A stretch of 64,000 nt of DNA, from NCBI RefSeq assembly GCF_023284045.1, contig NZ_JAKIKQ010000002.1, forward strand, positions 186,001-250,000, read 5' to 3'. The stretch is from Shewanella kaireitica (lineage in GTDB: Bacteria > Pseudomonadota > Gammaproteobacteria > Enterobacterales > Shewanellaceae). Positions 28,663 to 38,932 of this stretch are shown piece after piece. Numbering within the stretch: the stretch's first letter is position 1; the number at the start of each line of letters is the position of its first letter. Position numbers and translations under genes: made by a program. The notes under the pieces were generated by a model. The model saw nothing but the letters and a program-made list of their open reading frames with translations, searched no databases and had not been told where the DNA came from.

Positions 28663-29690
28663 TAGATCTCTATCCCTGCGTCTTCAAAGCTTGCCATCTC
28701 GTTGTAAAAATTGACCGCAGCTTGAATTAACGGAAATGCTAGGGCTGCGCCCGTGCCTTCACCGAGTTTCAAGCCCAGATTCAGTAAGGGTTTGGCTTGC
28801 ATAAATTCAAGCATTAAGTAATGCCCTTTCTCATCTGACAGATGAGAGAAAATCATATAGTCACGGCAATCGACATTAATACTTATCGCCACTAGCGCTG
28901 CAGCCGATGCAATAAAACCATCAATGACCACTAACATGCCGCGCTCAGCGGCAGCGAGAATAGCCCCTGTCATCTGCACAATTTCAAAGCCACCAATGCA
29001 AGCTAAAATCTGCATAGGATCATCAAGCTCACTGTGGTGCAACAATATAGCTTGCTCTACCAACATCTGTTTACGCTTAAATGTGGCAGCATCGATTCCC
29101 GTGCCGCGGCCAACACAATCGGTTGCAGGGATCCCAGTTAACACCGACATAATCGCTGCAGCAGAAGAGGTATTGCCTATCCCCATTTCACCGAGGGCTA
29201 TCAGGTTGCAGCCATTTTGGTGATGTTGCTGAATGCGAGCTGCCGCCATCTCGAAACCTTGCTTTACCGCTCCAAGTGTCATCGCAGCACGTTTATGAAT
29301 GGGGCCAGTGCCAGCGCCTAAACGCTGATCAATAACACCACTCTCACTTTCAAAGGGCTGTAAAACACCACAATCTATCACTTCAAGTTCTAAGCCAACT
29401 TGGCGGGTAAATACGTTTATTGCCGCCCCGCCCGCCATGAAATTCCTGACCATTTGCGCTGTAACTTCACTCGGCGCTATTGATACACCAGAATCCGCAA
29501 TACCATGATCAGCGGCAAAGACCATCATTTTTGGATTATTGATTTGTGGGTTGTCTTTACCTAAAACTTTTGCAATTTGCAGCGCGAGTCCTTCTAGATC
29601 GCCAAGCGCGCCTAGTGGTTTAGTTTTTGTATCAATTTTCTGTTGAATTGCTTCATCAAACTCTGAACCCAATGGCTTTATATTAAACAT
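28662..29690 (-). CDS. cobT: Nicotinate-nucleotide--dimethylbenzimidazole phosphoribosyltransferase
   Basis: 342 aa. Key regions are [19 protein letters not shown], the FAADHG motif, [14 protein letters not shown], and the catalytic Glu in [13 protein letters not shown]. It activates the lower ligand as alpha-ribazole phosphate, which the cobC product dephosphorylates. It is 52 bp after btuC and overlaps cobS. Confidence 0.95.
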   Translation of the reverse strand: MFNIKPLGSEFDEAIQQKIDTKTKPLGALGDLEGLALQIAKVLGKDNPQINNPKMMVFAADHGIADSGVSIAPSEVTAQMVRNFMAGGAAINVFTRQVGLELEVIDCGVLQPFESESGVIDQRLGAGTGPIHKRAAMTLGAVKQGFEMAAARIQQHHQNGCNLIALGEMGIGNTSSAAAIMSVLTGIPATDCVGRGTGIDAATFKRKQMLVEQAILLHHSELDDPMQILACIGGFEIVQMTGAILAAAERGMLVVIDGFIASAAALVAISINVDCRDYMIFSHLSDEKGHYLMLEFMQAKPLLNLGLKLGEGTGAALAFPLIQAAVNFYNEMASFEDAGIEI

Positions 29691-29742
29691 CTAACCTTTT
29701 GCTCCCAACATCCCAAAAGGGATAAATTAAACCGCAACCTCG

Positions 29743-30792
29743 TTAAGTGCGTTTTGCACTGCGGCTGCCTAAAATAAACAGGAAAAATATACTTCCCATC
29801 ACCGCGGTGATAATCCCAACGGGTAACTCTTGATAGCTCAATAACGTACGCGCCAATACATCCACCCAAACCATAAATAGCCCGCCTATCGCTGCAGTTA
29901 ACAGCAACGGGTAGCGACCAGGAAAAAGTAAACGCACCGTGTGAGGCACCATTAAACCGATAAAACCTATGCCACCACAATTTGCGACTAATATCGCCGT
30001 GATAAGAGAGCACAGTAACAACATAGATAAACGCAAACGTCCAACGTTTATCCCTAAAGTGTGCGCGGTCTCATCGCCGGCTCGCATCGCTATGATCTGC
30101 CTCTTAAATAGCAGAATAACGAGCGTACAAATCGACACAATAATCGCGGGTAGAATTAACCCTGTCCAACTGGCTTTCGCAAAGCTACCTAAGCTCCAAA
30201 AAAGCACTGAAGCGGCTGCTTGAGGGCTGGAAAAATACAGCAGTAAACTTGCCATGGCGCCGAACATAAATGAAATAGCGACACCAGATAACAGCATCCG
30301 CTCCACCTGGGTCGACAAATTACGACCACATAGCCCAAGCACCATTAATACCGACAAACTGGCACCAATAAATGCACCAAGAGGTAAGCTTAGCCACAAT
30401 ATACTTTGACTAAATAAGGTCAAAACCACCACAGCGCCAAAAGACGCACCAGAAGAGATCCCAAATAGATAAGGGTCCGCCAACGGATTACGCGTCACAG
30501 TTTGCAGTACGCTGCCCGCAATCGACAGGCCAGCTCCGGCAATAAACGCGAGTATGACTCGCGGTAATCTTAGCTCCCAAATAATACGTTCAGTCACACC
30601 TTGATTTTCACCTAGGCCGAGAATTTTGTGGCTAAATACCTGTAACACATCATTAGCTGAGATACTCGCCGCACCATAACTGGTTGCGGCAAATGGCGTG
30701 ACAACCGCTATTAGCAATAGCGAGATTATTAATAGTAATTGGTAGGACTGCTGCCATTTAGTCTGAGCAATAGCAGACAATGAATTAGACAT
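29743..30792 (-). CDS. btuC: Cobalamin/iron-type ABC transporter permease (FecCD family)
   Basis: 349 aa from ATG 30792, which overlaps the end of the ATPase gene by 8 bp. The protein has about ten membrane helices and the FecCD motifs RLPRVILAFIAGAGLSIAGS and GRNPLADPYLFGISSGAS-like segments, plus GGIGFIGLMVPH. Its place in a riboswitch-controlled cobalamin operon argues for vitamin B12 or corrinoid import rather than iron. The periplasmic binding protein (BtuF) is not in the window. Confidence 0.88.
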   Translation of the reverse strand: MSNSLSAIAQTKWQQSYQLLLIISLLLIAVVTPFAATSYGAASISANDVLQVFSHKILGLGENQGVTERIIWELRLPRVILAFIAGAGLSIAGSVLQTVTRNPLADPYLFGISSGASFGAVVVLTLFSQSILWLSLPLGAFIGASLSVLMVLGLCGRNLSTQVERMLLSGVAISFMFGAMASLLLYFSSPQAAASVLFWSLGSFAKASWTGLILPAIIVSICTLVILLFKRQIIAMRAGDETAHTLGINVGRLRLSMLLLCSLITAILVANCGGIGFIGLMVPHTVRLLFPGRYPLLLTAAIGGLFMVWVDVLARTLLSYQELPVGIITAVMGSIFFLFILGSRSAKRT

Positions 30793-31624
30793 TGTTGCCC
30801 CCAGCATCTAATCCATGATGCGATTTACTGCCCGGTTCATAACCGTAGAAATAGCTAATAAGCGGGTTACCGTGTTGCGGGTGAGGTTTCACTTCACAAC
30901 AGACATCAAACACTTCGCCGATACGTTGCTCCGTTAACACGGTTTTGGGCGTGCCTTTTGCCAAACAGCGCCCGTTATCAAGCAGCAATAGCTCATCGCA
31001 CAAGGCACTGGCGAGATTGAGATCATGAATAGAGGTGATAACCGTAATGTTAAGGGTGTGCAGTAACTCTAACGTTTGGATCTGATAGCGGATATCAAGA
31101 TGATTTGTAGGCTCATCTAAAATCAAAAGCTGTGGTCGTTGAACAATTGCCCGAGCGATCAGCGCTCGCTGTTTCTCGCCACCAGATAAGCTTTCATAAG
31201 CTTGGTTAGCTTTATCTGCCAAGCCCACTTTAATTAAAGCCTGAGCGACAACGTCTCGATCATCAGCATTGGTGAATTCAAAAGCACTTTTATGGGGCGT
31301 CAAACCAAGATTAACAAGCTGAGAAGTGGTCATCTCAAAATGATGCGGTGTATCTTGCAGTACAACAGCAATCTGCTGAGCAAACGCCTTTGCCGATAGC
31401 ACAGAGATCGGTTGACCAAATAAATGAATTTCACCGCTTGTAGGTTTGATAAAACGATAGAGACAGCGCAGTAAGCTGGATTTACCCGCGCCATTGGGAC
31501 CAATAATCCCCAGCATCTGGCCTTTAGCTAAACTAAATTCAATATCTGATAATATGGACTGGCCATTTAATTTCCAGCCTAAGCCGCGAACAGTAAGTAC
31601 TGTTTCTGATGCCTGACTAGACAT
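30785..31624 (-). CDS. btuD: Cobalamin/iron-type ABC transporter ATP-binding protein
   Basis: 279 aa. Walker A is GPNGAGKS (about residue 43), the signature is LSGGEKQRA, and Walker B is LLILDEPTNHLD, followed by the H-loop THD-like SIHDLN. It powers the BtuC-type permease encoded next. It is the first gene behind the riboswitch. A TGA lies directly before the ATG and no strong ribosome binding site precedes it, so translation may depend on the short leader frame that overlaps its start. Confidence 0.88.
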   Translation of the reverse strand: MSSQASETVLTVRGLGWKLNGQSILSDIEFSLAKGQMLGIIGPNGAGKSSLLRCLYRFIKPTSGEIHLFGQPISVLSAKAFAQQIAVVLQDTPHHFEMTTSQLVNLGLTPHKSAFEFTNADDRDVVAQALIKVGLADKANQAYESLSGGEKQRALIARAIVQRPQLLILDEPTNHLDIRYQIQTLELLHTLNITVITSIHDLNLASALCDELLLLDNGRCLAKGTPKTVLTEQRIGEVFDVCCEVKPHPQHGNPLISYFYGYEPGSKSHHGLDAGGNNV

Positions 31625-31682
31625 TCAATAAACTGCAAAGCATGTGCTAATAAACTCCCTTGAGACGCCCGCTCAAGTTATT
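31617..31682 (-). promoter_or_regulatory. Possible riboswitch expression platform with 8-codon leader frame
   Basis: Minus strand: CTTGAG (31677-31672) pairs with CTCAAG (31664-31659), and AATAA (31682-31678) pairs with TTATT (31653-31649). This leaves GGAGT as a bulge, so the AAGGGAG ribosome site is held in the hairpin. A frame of eight codons (MLCSLLNV) starts at 31643 and stops at 31617, overlapping the btuD start. Control of translation by this hairpin is an inference. Confidence 0.4.
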
Positions 31683-31698
31683 CAATATGGTTAAGTTA

Positions 31699-31820
31699 GG
31701 CTGGTATCTGACTTGAGGCGAAAACATTATCGCCCCATACAGTTGCGGGTACAGTCCGGACTCATTGGCCGTTTTCGGCCACCGGTTCCCAATTTGTGCG
31801 ATTAGGCACCTAACTCAAAT
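31699..31820 (-). ncRNA. Cobalamin (AdoCbl-type) riboswitch
   Basis: On the minus strand the conserved core appears in order: GGTGCC (31810-31805), TTGGGAACCGGTG, the CCCGCAACTGTA segment and, at the 3' side, AAGTCAGATACCAGCC, close to the B12-box consensus AAGCCAGGAGACCTGCC. It lies 75 bp upstream of btuD and should lower expression of the uptake and synthesis operon when cobalamin is plentiful. The peripheral stem before GCCACTG is short, so this is a reduced variant of the class. Confidence 0.9.
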
Positions 31821-31834
31821 TTAGTTTGTGTGGT

Positions 31835-31854
31835 TTACCTCATTTTTGAGGTAA
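31835..31854. repeat. Perfect 8-bp hairpin between cobC and the riboswitch
   Basis: TTACCTCA-TTTT-TGAGGTAA. It could be a weak terminator after cobC or an operator in the riboswitch promoter region. There is no T-run on either side, so neither role is secure. Confidence 0.4.
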
Positions 31855-31911
31855 TAATCCGACAGTTTATCATGCAAAGCCAATAAGGCATTGCACTTGA
31901 TCAATTACTCG

Positions 31912-32547
31912 CTACTCCAGCCCCCAATTAAGGGTTAAATAACGCTGGTTGCCATCATCTAACGCATCGATAACCACAGTAGCGGCATAGGGCAATTTAA
32001 GTGCGCTGTAGATCCCTGAGCACTGTTTTAGCCCCAGTGATTTTGCCATTAAGTGCCTAATCACTCCGCCATGGGTCAGCAGCACAATGACTTTGCCTTT
32101 ATGTTGCTCAAGTAAGGCGTCCCAAGCCTTATCAACTCTAGATTCAAAAGCTTGCATTGTTTCGCCATTTGGCGGCGTATGTTGCCATGGGTTGGCCCAA
32201 TAGCTATCTAGCTGTTCAGCAAATTGCAGATAAAGCTCGCTGAAAAGCTGCCCATCCCAATCGCCGAAATTAAGCTCCATAAAGCCAGGCTGTTCAACAA
32301 AATCTATATTGTGCTGCATGGCAAAAGCTTGAGCAGACTCTGAGCAGCGCAATAATGGTGAACTCACCACCAGATCCGCCGTGCTGTTTTTAGCCAAATT
32401 ACAGGTTTTACTATTTTCAAGTGTCGAAAACGCCACATTTAGCTGCTCTTTTCCAGCCAAACTCAGCACAACATCCGTATGTCCACGTAAAATATTACCG
32501 CCTTCGCAGGCGCCATGACGCAGTAAAACAATCTTAGTATTCAGCAC
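31912..32547 (-). CDS. cobC: Alpha-ribazole phosphatase (histidine phosphatase family)
   Basis: 211 aa. The phosphohistidine motif LLRHGACEGG begins at residue 9, with the second His in LLTHGGVIRH (about residue 157) and the acidic ELNFGDWDG between them. It should remove phosphate from alpha-ribazole-5'-phosphate made by CobT. The gene lies upstream of the riboswitch, on the same strand, so it is probably not controlled by it. The assignment over other phosphoglycerate-mutase-like enzymes rests on context. Confidence 0.88.
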   Translation of the reverse strand: MLNTKIVLLRHGACEGGNILRGHTDVVLSLAGKEQLNVAFSTLENSKTCNLAKNSTADLVVSSPLLRCSESAQAFAMQHNIDFVEQPGFMELNFGDWDGQLFSELYLQFAEQLDSYWANPWQHTPPNGETMQAFESRVDKAWDALLEQHKGKVIVLLTHGGVIRHLMAKSLGLKQCSGIYSALKLPYAATVVIDALDDGNQRYLTLNWGLE

Positions 32548-32632
32548 TTAATAATCCAACCAACTATATTTATCAATTACTTAAAAGTAAATCGTCACAA
32601 ATTCTAAGTGAAAAAGTATCAGGTTTTAGGGG

Positions 32633-32686
32633 TTGCACTTTCGCTAACGACTCACGTATTATGGACGTCTATACGTATAAATGTCC
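32633..32686 (+). promoter_or_regulatory. metH promoter overlapped by MetJ operator
   Basis: TTGCAC (32633-32638), 18 bp, TATTAT (32657-32662) form a sigma-70 promoter. Immediately after it are three adjacent 8-mers, GGACGTCT, ATACGTAT and AAATGTCC (32663-32686), that follow the MetJ met-box consensus AGACGTCT. The transcript would start inside the operator, so MetJ with S-adenosylmethionine should repress metH. Confidence 0.78.
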
Positions 32687-32790
32687 AAACATAATTAACT
32701 TAAGCTAGTAATGCTAGCTTTTAGTTGATAAGAATGGACAAAGTAACTGCATTTTATATTTTGCGACTCTGTATTTGGTAGGAATTTTTT

Positions 32791-35700
32791 ATGGCAACAC
32801 ATACCCTGAGCCCAGTCCCGCACACCCAAGATACTGCCGACAAGGTGTTAGCTGTTCTGACTAAAAAGCTAGAGGAAGGGATCCTACTGCTTGATGGTGC
32901 AATGGGCACCATGATCCAAGATCGCAAATTTGAAGAGCAACAGTTTCGCGGAGAACAGTTCAAAGACTGGCATTGTGATGTAAAGGGCAACAACGACATG
33001 TTGGTTCTCACTCAGCCAGAAGCTATTAAGCAGATCCATAAAGATTACTTTTTGGCTGGCTCCGACATTATCGAAACCAATACCTTTAATGCTACCCGCA
33101 TCGCCATGGCTGACTACGATATGCAGGCACATTCGGCGGAGATAAATTTACAGGGCGCTCGCCTTGCACGTGAGGCTGCCAATGAAGTTGAAGCAGAAAC
33201 TGGCCGGCAATGTTATGTTGCAGGTGTGCTAGGCCCGACCAACCGAACTTGTTCAATCAGCCCAGATGTTAACGACCCTGGTTTCCGTAATGTGAGTTTT
33301 GACGAACTCGTAGAAGCCTATATTGAATCAATCAATGCATTGATTGCCGGTGGTGCCGATATCATTATGGTTGAAACCATTTTTGATACCCTCAACGCAA
33401 AAGCTGCGCTATTTGCCATTGAAACCGTGTACGACGCCCAAGGTTTCCGTTTACCGATTATGATTTCAGGCACGATTACTGACGCCTCTGGTCGCACACT
33501 TACAGGACAAACAACAGAAGCGTTCTACAACTCACTGCGTCACGTAAAACCACTAACTATCGGGCTTAACTGTGCATTAGGGCCAAAAGAACTACGCCCA
33601 TATGTGGAGGAGCTGTCCAAAATATCAGAGTGTTTTGTTTCAGCGCATCCCAATGCTGGTCTTCCCAACGAGTTTGGTGGTTATGACGAAACACCTGAGC
33701 AGATGAGCGATGTAATCGAAGAGTGGGCGCAAGAAGGCTTTTTAAACGTAATTGGCGGCTGTTGTGGTACCACGCCCGCTCATATTCGTGCGATCCGCGA
33801 AGCCGTTATTAAGCATCCTGCGCGAAAGCTGCCAGATATTCCAGTAGCTTGCCGCCTATCAGGGCTTGAGCCGCTGACGATTGATGAAAATTCACTGTTT
33901 TTAAACGTCGGTGAACGTACGAACGTCACCGGCTCAGCTAAGTTCTTACGCCTGATTAAAACCGGCGAATATGAAGAAGCGCTCAGTGTTGCCCGCGATC
34001 AAGTCGAAAATGGCGCGCAGATCATCGATATCAACATGGATGAAGGCATGCTCGACGGCGCTGTAACCATGCATAAGTTCCTCAATCTTATCGCTTCTGA
34101 ACCCGATATATCTCGAGTGCCTATTATGATCGACTCCTCAAAGTGGGAGGTGATTGAAGCAGGCCTGAAGTGTATTCAAGGTAAAGGCATCGTTAACTCT
34201 ATTTCCCTAAAAGAGGGCGAAGAGAAGTTTATCGAGCAAGCCACACTCGTGAAACGCTACGGCGCCGCCGCCATCGTGATGGCATTCGATGAGGTCGGCC
34301 AAGCCGACACTAAAGCGCGTAAAGTAGAAATCTGTACCCGTGCTTATAACGTGCTGGTCGACAAAGTGGGCTTCCCGCCAGAAGATATTATCTTTGACCC
34401 AAATATTTTTGCCATTGCTACCGGAATAGAGGAACACGACAACTACGCGGTCGACTTTATTGAAGCCACTGCCGAGATTAAACGTACCTTGCCCCACGCG
34501 ATGATCTCTGGCGGTGTATCTAACGTGTCGTTCTCGTTCCGCGGTAATAACCCGGTACGTGAAGCGATTCATGCTGTATTCCTTTACCACTCCATTCAAG
34601 CCGGTATGGACATGGGCATTGTTAACGCCGGACAGCTAGCGATATACGATGATATTGACCCTGAGCTAAAAGAGCGGGTCGAAGCCATTGTGCAGAACTT
34701 GCCTTGCACCGTTAGCGACTCAAGTAACACAGAGCTGTTATTAGAAGTCGCCGAAAAATTCCGTGGTGATGGTAGTCAAGTTGCTAAGAAAGAAGATTTA
34801 GAGTGGCGTACAAAGCCAGTTAATGAACGCTTAGCTCATGCACTGGTAAAAGGTATTACCGACTTTATTGATGAAGATACCGAAGAAGCACGCCTACAAG
34901 CCAGTCGACCACTCGATGTGATTGAAGGGCCGTTAATGGATGGCATGAATATCGTCGGCGATCTATTTGGCTCTGGCAAAATGTTCTTGCCGCAAGTGGT
35001 CAAGTCTGCACGAGTGATGAAAAAAGCCGTTGCTTACCTCAACCCTTATATCGAACTTGAAAAGGTCGCCAGCCAGTCCAACGGCAAAATTTTGATGGTG
35101 ACGGTTAAAGGTGACGTGCACGATATAGGTAAAAATATTGTTGGTGTGGTACTCGCCTGTAATGGCTATGAAGTGATTGATTTAGGCGTCATGGTACCAG
35201 TTGAGAAGATCATTGAAGTCGCCAAGGCTGAAAATGTCGATATTATTGGCATGTCAGGGCTAATCACCCCAAGTCTAGATGAGATGGTACATAACGTTAA
35301 AAGCTTCCATAAAGCGGGCTTAACTATTCCATCGATTATTGGCGGCGCGACCTGTTCTAAAATCCATACAGCCGTCAAGATAGCGCCTCACTCACCTGAA
35401 GGTGCTATCTATATCGCCGATGCTTCACGCGCCGTACCTATGGTGTCGAAGTTGATTAATAACGATACCCGCCAAGCAACGATTGATGAAGCCTATCAAG
35501 AATATGATGTAATGCGCGAAAAGCGTCTGTCGCAAACCAAACGCAAAATTATCACCTCTATCGAAGCTGCCCGTGAAAACCGTTGTCAGCATGACTGGGA
35601 AAACTATACGCCATTCGTGCCGAATCAACTTGGACGACAAGTCTTTGATGACTATCCATTGGAAGATTTAGTTGAACGTATAGATTGGACGCCCTTCTTT

Positions 35701-36534
35701 AGAAGCTGGGAGTTACATGGTCATTTCCCACGTATTTTAGAGGACGAAGTGGTCGGTATTGAGGCGCGTAAACTGTTTGCAGATGGTAAAGCCATGCTGC
35801 AAAAAATCATCAATGAAAAATGGCTCACAGCCAAAGGCGTTATCGGACTGTTCCCAGCCAATACAGTTAACCACGATGATATTGAGCTGTATACCGATGA
35901 AACTCGCAGCGAGCTTGAGATGACCACTCATCATCTACGGATGCAGATAGAACGTGTAGGTAACGATAACTTCTGTTTAGCGGACTTTGTAGCGCCAAAA
36001 GACTCAGGCGTTGCCGATTACATGGGCGGTTTTGCGGTTACTGCTGGCCACGGTATTGATGAACACGTGGCACGCTTTGAAGCGGATCACGATGACTACA
36101 GCGCCATTATGCTCAAATGTTTAGCCGATCGTTTAGCCGAAGCTTTTGCCGAGCGGATGCATGAGCGCGTACGTAAAGAGTTCTGGGGTTATGCGAGTGA
36201 TGAAGCTCTTGATAACGAAGCGCTTATTCGTGAAAAATACAAAGGGATTCGTCCAGCACCTGGCTACCCTGCATGTCCGGATCACACCGAAAAAGGCCTG
36301 CTATGGGATTTATTAAAGCCAGATGAAACTATCGGACTAAACATCACCGAAAGCTATGCCATGTTCCCAACCGCAGCAGTATCCGGTTGGTACTTTGCTC
36401 ACCCTAAATCACGCTACTTTGGCGTGACCAATATTGGTCGCGATCAAGTAGAAGATTACGCCGCGCGTAAAGGCATGAGCATCGAAGAGACTGAGCGTTG
36501 GTTAATGCCAGTTTTGGATTACGATCCAGAATAA
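32791..36534 (+). CDS. metH: B12-dependent methionine synthase
   Basis: 1,247 aa, full length (E. coli MetH is 1,227). Four modules are visible: homocysteine binding with zinc Cys residues (GLNCALG and [14 protein letters not shown] near residue 325); the methyltetrahydrofolate (pterin) domain with [14 protein letters not shown]; the cobalamin domain with DVHDIGKNI near residue 776; and the activation domain ending in [12 protein letters not shown] near residue 1157. It transfers the methyl group of methyl-THF to homocysteine in the cytoplasm. Adjacent cobalamin synthesis and uptake genes supply its cofactor. Confidence 0.97.
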   Translation: MATHTLSPVPHTQDTADKVLAVLTKKLEEGILLLDGAMGTMIQDRKFEEQQFRGEQFKDWHCDVKGNNDMLVLTQPEAIKQIHKDYFLAGSDIIETNTFNATRIAMADYDMQAHSAEINLQGARLAREAANEVEAETGRQCYVAGVLGPTNRTCSISPDVNDPGFRNVSFDELVEAYIESINALIAGGADIIMVETIFDTLNAKAALFAIETVYDAQGFRLPIMISGTITDASGRTLTGQTTEAFYNSLRHVKPLTIGLNCALGPKELRPYVEELSKISECFVSAHPNAGLPNEFGGYDETPEQMSDVIEEWAQEGFLNVIGGCCGTTPAHIRAIREAVIKHPARKLPDIPVACRLSGLEPLTIDENSLFLNVGERTNVTGSAKFLRLIKTGEYEEALSVARDQVENGAQIIDINMDEGMLDGAVTMHKFLNLIASEPDISRVPIMIDSSKWEVIEAGLKCIQGKGIVNSISLKEGEEKFIEQATLVKRYGAAAIVMAFDEVGQADTKARKVEICTRAYNVLVDKVGFPPEDIIFDPNIFAIATGIEEHDNYAVDFIEATAEIKRTLPHAMISGGVSNVSFSFRGNNPVREAIHAVFLYHSIQAGMDMGIVNAGQLAIYDDIDPELKERVEAIVQNLPCTVSDSSNTELLLEVAEKFRGDGSQVAKKEDLEWRTKPVNERLAHALVKGITDFIDEDTEEARLQASRPLDVIEGPLMDGMNIVGDLFGSGKMFLPQVVKSARVMKKAVAYLNPYIELEKVASQSNGKILMVTVKGDVHDIGKNIVGVVLACNGYEVIDLGVMVPVEKIIEVAKAENVDIIGMSGLITPSLDEMVHNVKSFHKAGLTIPSIIGGATCSKIHTAVKIAPHSPEGAIYIADASRAVPMVSKLINNDTRQATIDEAYQEYDVMREKRLSQTKRKIITSIEAARENRCQHDWENYTPFVPNQLGRQVFDDYPLEDLVERIDWTPFFRSWELHGHFPRILEDEVVGIEARKLFADGKAMLQKIINEKWLTAKGVIGLFPANTVNHDDIELYTDETRSELEMTTHHLRMQIERVGNDNFCLADFVAPKDSGVADYMGGFAVTAGHGIDEHVARFEADHDDYSAIMLKCLADRLAEAFAERMHERVRKEFWGYASDEALDNEALIREKYKGIRPAPGYPACPDHTEKGLLWDLLKPDETIGLNITESYAMFPTAAVSGWYFAHPKSRYFGVTNIGRDQVEDYAARKGMSIEETERWLMPVLDYDPE

Positions 36535-36609
36535 AAAGCCCAGCCTTAAGCGGCATGGAAAACTTGTTTACTCAATGATCGCAGAGTGCAAGAATCCATC
36601 TTGCACTCA

Positions 36610-36639
36610 CTAAAAGGGGAAAGCGCTTTCCCCTTTTAG
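36610..36639. terminator. Terminator after metH
   Basis: A perfect 30-bp palindrome with 15-bp arms (CTAAAAGGGGAAAGC and its complement), 76 bp past the metH stop. A-rich and T-rich ends allow it to stop transcription on either strand. Confidence 0.8.
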
Positions 36640-36950
36640 CTATGCCACGCAGCCTCGCTAAATCCTTTAAAACGTAGCAACCTCACAGCGGGCTCATTTA
36701 TCCAGCTGAAAAACAAACCTTGCGCGCGGTAATAGGGTTTACTCGGCACGCGTTATCCCTCCTAACTAAACCTTTTCCTCACGTTGACGCATAGATTGAT
36801 AGAGTGCTACAGCATATGTATTCAATTCACTAAACGGCTCTGAATTGAATTTAGCTAAAGTAAAAACAAGTTAACTATATTCACTAATCGATTTAACGTA
36901 GAGTGTAGATTAAGATAGGAAGCATCGAGATTAATAAGGATATTGGTACG
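36640..36950. other. Intergenic region, no gene seen
   Basis: No supported reading frame, RNA or repeat. The region is AT-rich toward its right side and presumably holds the promoter of the 36951 gene. Confidence 0.5.
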
Positions 36951-37310
36951 GTGGAAAACTTACAAAAAGAGATCCAGTTGAATGGCTATAGAACTGAATT
37001 AAAAAATGACCAGCTTAAGGTTAAGCTTGGTGGACTCACTAACTCCGCACATATCAAATGGGACATAGCCTTAAACCGATTTCGGCTATCAGATAAAGAT
37101 ACTTACCTAAGTATTACAATCGCTTATTTTTGTGGCTATGGAATATATTTATTACAAACACAAAGCCTTTTTATGGGGTCACTGTTTATCTCAGTAGCGG
37201 TGATTCAACTTGTCAGCTTACTCATTTCGCAAATAAAATCTCTACCGCTACGCACCATCGTAGAGTCATATAATGCCAAACTAAAAGGCCAAGAAAGTCA
37301 GCCCAGCTAA
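36951..37310 (+). CDS. Uncharacterised small membrane protein (119 aa)
   Basis: GTG start. The first 60 residues are hydrophilic (MENLQKEIQLNGYRTELKND). Two adjacent hydrophobic segments follow (about residues 63-80 and 84-100), then a basic C-terminal tail that would be cytoplasmic. It is a lone gene between metH and a small secreted protein. No family was recognised. Confidence 0.7.
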   Translation: MENLQKEIQLNGYRTELKNDQLKVKLGGLTNSAHIKWDIALNRFRLSDKDTYLSITIAYFCGYGIYLLQTQSLFMGSLFISVAVIQLVSLLISQIKSLPLRTIVESYNAKLKGQESQPS

Positions 37311-37399
37311 AGTCATGCTTTTAGGCTATTGCGATGGACATAATTTAGCCATAGCTTAACCAGTGCCAATATAGGCTATTCACATTCAAAGGATTTGAT

Positions 37400-37597
37400 A
37401 TGAAATTTAAAAATATAGCAAAAGTGGGTTTAATTGGATTGGGGCTATCTATCGCCGCATCAGCTTATGCAATGAGCTGTCAGCAATGTGCGAATCAGTT
37501 TGACGACTGCTTAATGCAGGAAAATGGTGCTAGACAATGCCTAGTCCAATTTAGACAATGTGTGAGTGCTTCAGGTACTAACTGCCAGATGAACTAG
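37400..37597 (+). CDS. Small secreted six-cysteine protein (65 aa)
   Basis: A clear Sec signal peptide (KFKNIAKVGLIGLGLSIAAS, cleavage after AYA near residue 24) leaves a mature chain of about 41 residues. It contains six cysteines in the order CxxC, C, C, C, C (residues 27, 30, 37, 47, 54 and 62). The even number and periplasmic export suggest disulfide bonds. A terminator-like hairpin follows 20 bp later, so this is a single-gene transcript. I know no function for it. Confidence 0.75.
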   Translation: MKFKNIAKVGLIGLGLSIAASAYAMSCQQCANQFDDCLMQENGARQCLVQFRQCVSASGTNCQMN

Positions 37598-37617
37598 CAT
37601 TGCCCCGTTAATATGTC

Positions 37618-37651
37618 TCATGAGCTGATGGAATGAAAAATCAGCTCATGA
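37618..37651. terminator. Hairpin terminator after the six-cysteine gene
   Basis: Arms TCATGAGCTGAT and ATCAGCTCATGA (12 bp each) with a 10-nt loop, followed by TTATCTAT. It separates this gene from the oppositely oriented monooxygenase. Confidence 0.65.
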
Positions 37652-37724
37652 TTATCTATCTACCTGCTTATTGACACCTCAGAAAACACCATAAACAACT
37701 GCAGCCCTTCTAACGCTAAGCGCT

Positions 37725-38768
37725 TTAGCGCTGCTCCAAAATATGGCTCATCAAGTATTTGGCATCTTTCCAAACACCGCCTAAGGTTGCAGAGCCGCGG
37801 GTATATAACCAAGGCAAGCCAATGAAATAGAGGCCATCGACGTCATTACTCACGCCGCGATAGTTACTCGGGTAGTTCATTTCATCAAAAGAGATATCTT
37901 CAATCCAAAAGAAATTAGGTTTAAAACCTGTCGCCCAGATGACATTCTTGATGCTACTCACGTTGCCTTTTTGAAACTTGATGCTGCTTTCATCAGCGGA
38001 TAAAGTCCTACCCATATGGATAACATTGTCTTTAGCCAAAACGGACTTCACATCAGTGCCAATTACTGGCTGCACACCGGTGCTTAGCCACTTACCTATT
38101 TTGCTAAAACGAGAAACCGATAAAAAGCCTATCTTGGTAAACCACCACCATAAGGTTTTCCCCAAAAACGATTGTGGAATAGAGGCTATTTTATCAGTCC
38201 CAGAAAAGTGCACTTTGCGCCCAGTTTCGGCAATCTCCGATAAGATTTGTACCCCAGAATCACCCGCTCCAACCACTAGGCAATCGCCATCTTGTAACTG
38301 CTCAGGGCTCTTATAATTCTCACTGTGAAGCTGGGTAATATTTGGCGCAATATCAACATGGCAAGCGGGGGTATAAGGGGTATGGAACGGACCTGTGGCA
38401 ATAATCAACTGCTTAGCTTTATAACTTGCGCTATCGCTGCTGATTTCAAAAATACCATCCACTTTTTTTACGGAACTAATTTTTTGATTGAACTCAATCG
38501 GCATCGAAAATTTATCTACATAGCTCTTTAGATAATCAGCAACTTCATATTTATTCGGGTAATAGCCTTTAGGGAATGGAAAAGGCATTCCTGGAAGGTG
38601 GTTGTATTCAGCAGGGGTGAAAAGCTTTAGTGAATCCCACCGTTTTAGCCAAGGTGCACCAATATGTTCGTTGGCATCTAAAATCAGGTAATCTTTGTTA
38701 TTTTTTGATAGGTTGTAAGCCATAGACAGCCCAGATTGACCTGCGCCGATAATAATAAATTCTTTCAT
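37725..38768 (-). CDS. Flavin-containing monooxygenase-like NAD(P)H oxidoreductase
   Basis: 347 aa from ATG 38768. The N-terminal FAD motif is IIIGAGQSGLSMAYNL, and a second dinucleotide motif VVGAGDSGVQIL near residue 165 should bind NAD(P)H. The late GLYFIGLPWLYTRGSATL is typical of the YhiN/CzcO-like branch of single-component monooxygenases. Substrate unknown; relatives have been annotated as putative flavoprotein or Baeyer-Villiger-type enzymes. It stands alone on the minus strand. Confidence 0.85.
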   Translation of the reverse strand: MKEFIIIGAGQSGLSMAYNLSKNNKDYLILDANEHIGAPWLKRWDSLKLFTPAEYNHLPGMPFPFPKGYYPNKYEVADYLKSYVDKFSMPIEFNQKISSVKKVDGIFEISSDSASYKAKQLIIATGPFHTPYTPACHVDIAPNITQLHSENYKSPEQLQDGDCLVVGAGDSGVQILSEIAETGRKVHFSGTDKIASIPQSFLGKTLWWWFTKIGFLSVSRFSKIGKWLSTGVQPVIGTDVKSVLAKDNVIHMGRTLSADESSIKFQKGNVSSIKNVIWATGFKPNFFWIEDISFDEMNYPSNYRGVSNDVDGLYFIGLPWLYTRGSATLGGVWKDAKYLMSHILEQR

Positions 38769-38932
38769 GGTTCCCAAATGCGTGCATATTGTTTTTATTA
38801 TGCGCGCTATTCTAACAGAATATGACCTCTAGGCCTGACCGTTGCAGTAAATGAAGTATAAGCACTAGTGTAAACATTGGCTTATTTAACCAGTTATTCA
38901 AGACGTTATGAATCGAAAGCAGGTAGCCATTA

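Noticed and set aside
29678..30013. A 111-codon minus-strand frame over the btuC/cobT junction
   Set aside because: It is the shadow of btuC in another phase.
31835..31854. Terminator for cobC
   Set aside because: The stem is good but no T-run follows on either strand, so it is listed only as a hairpin.
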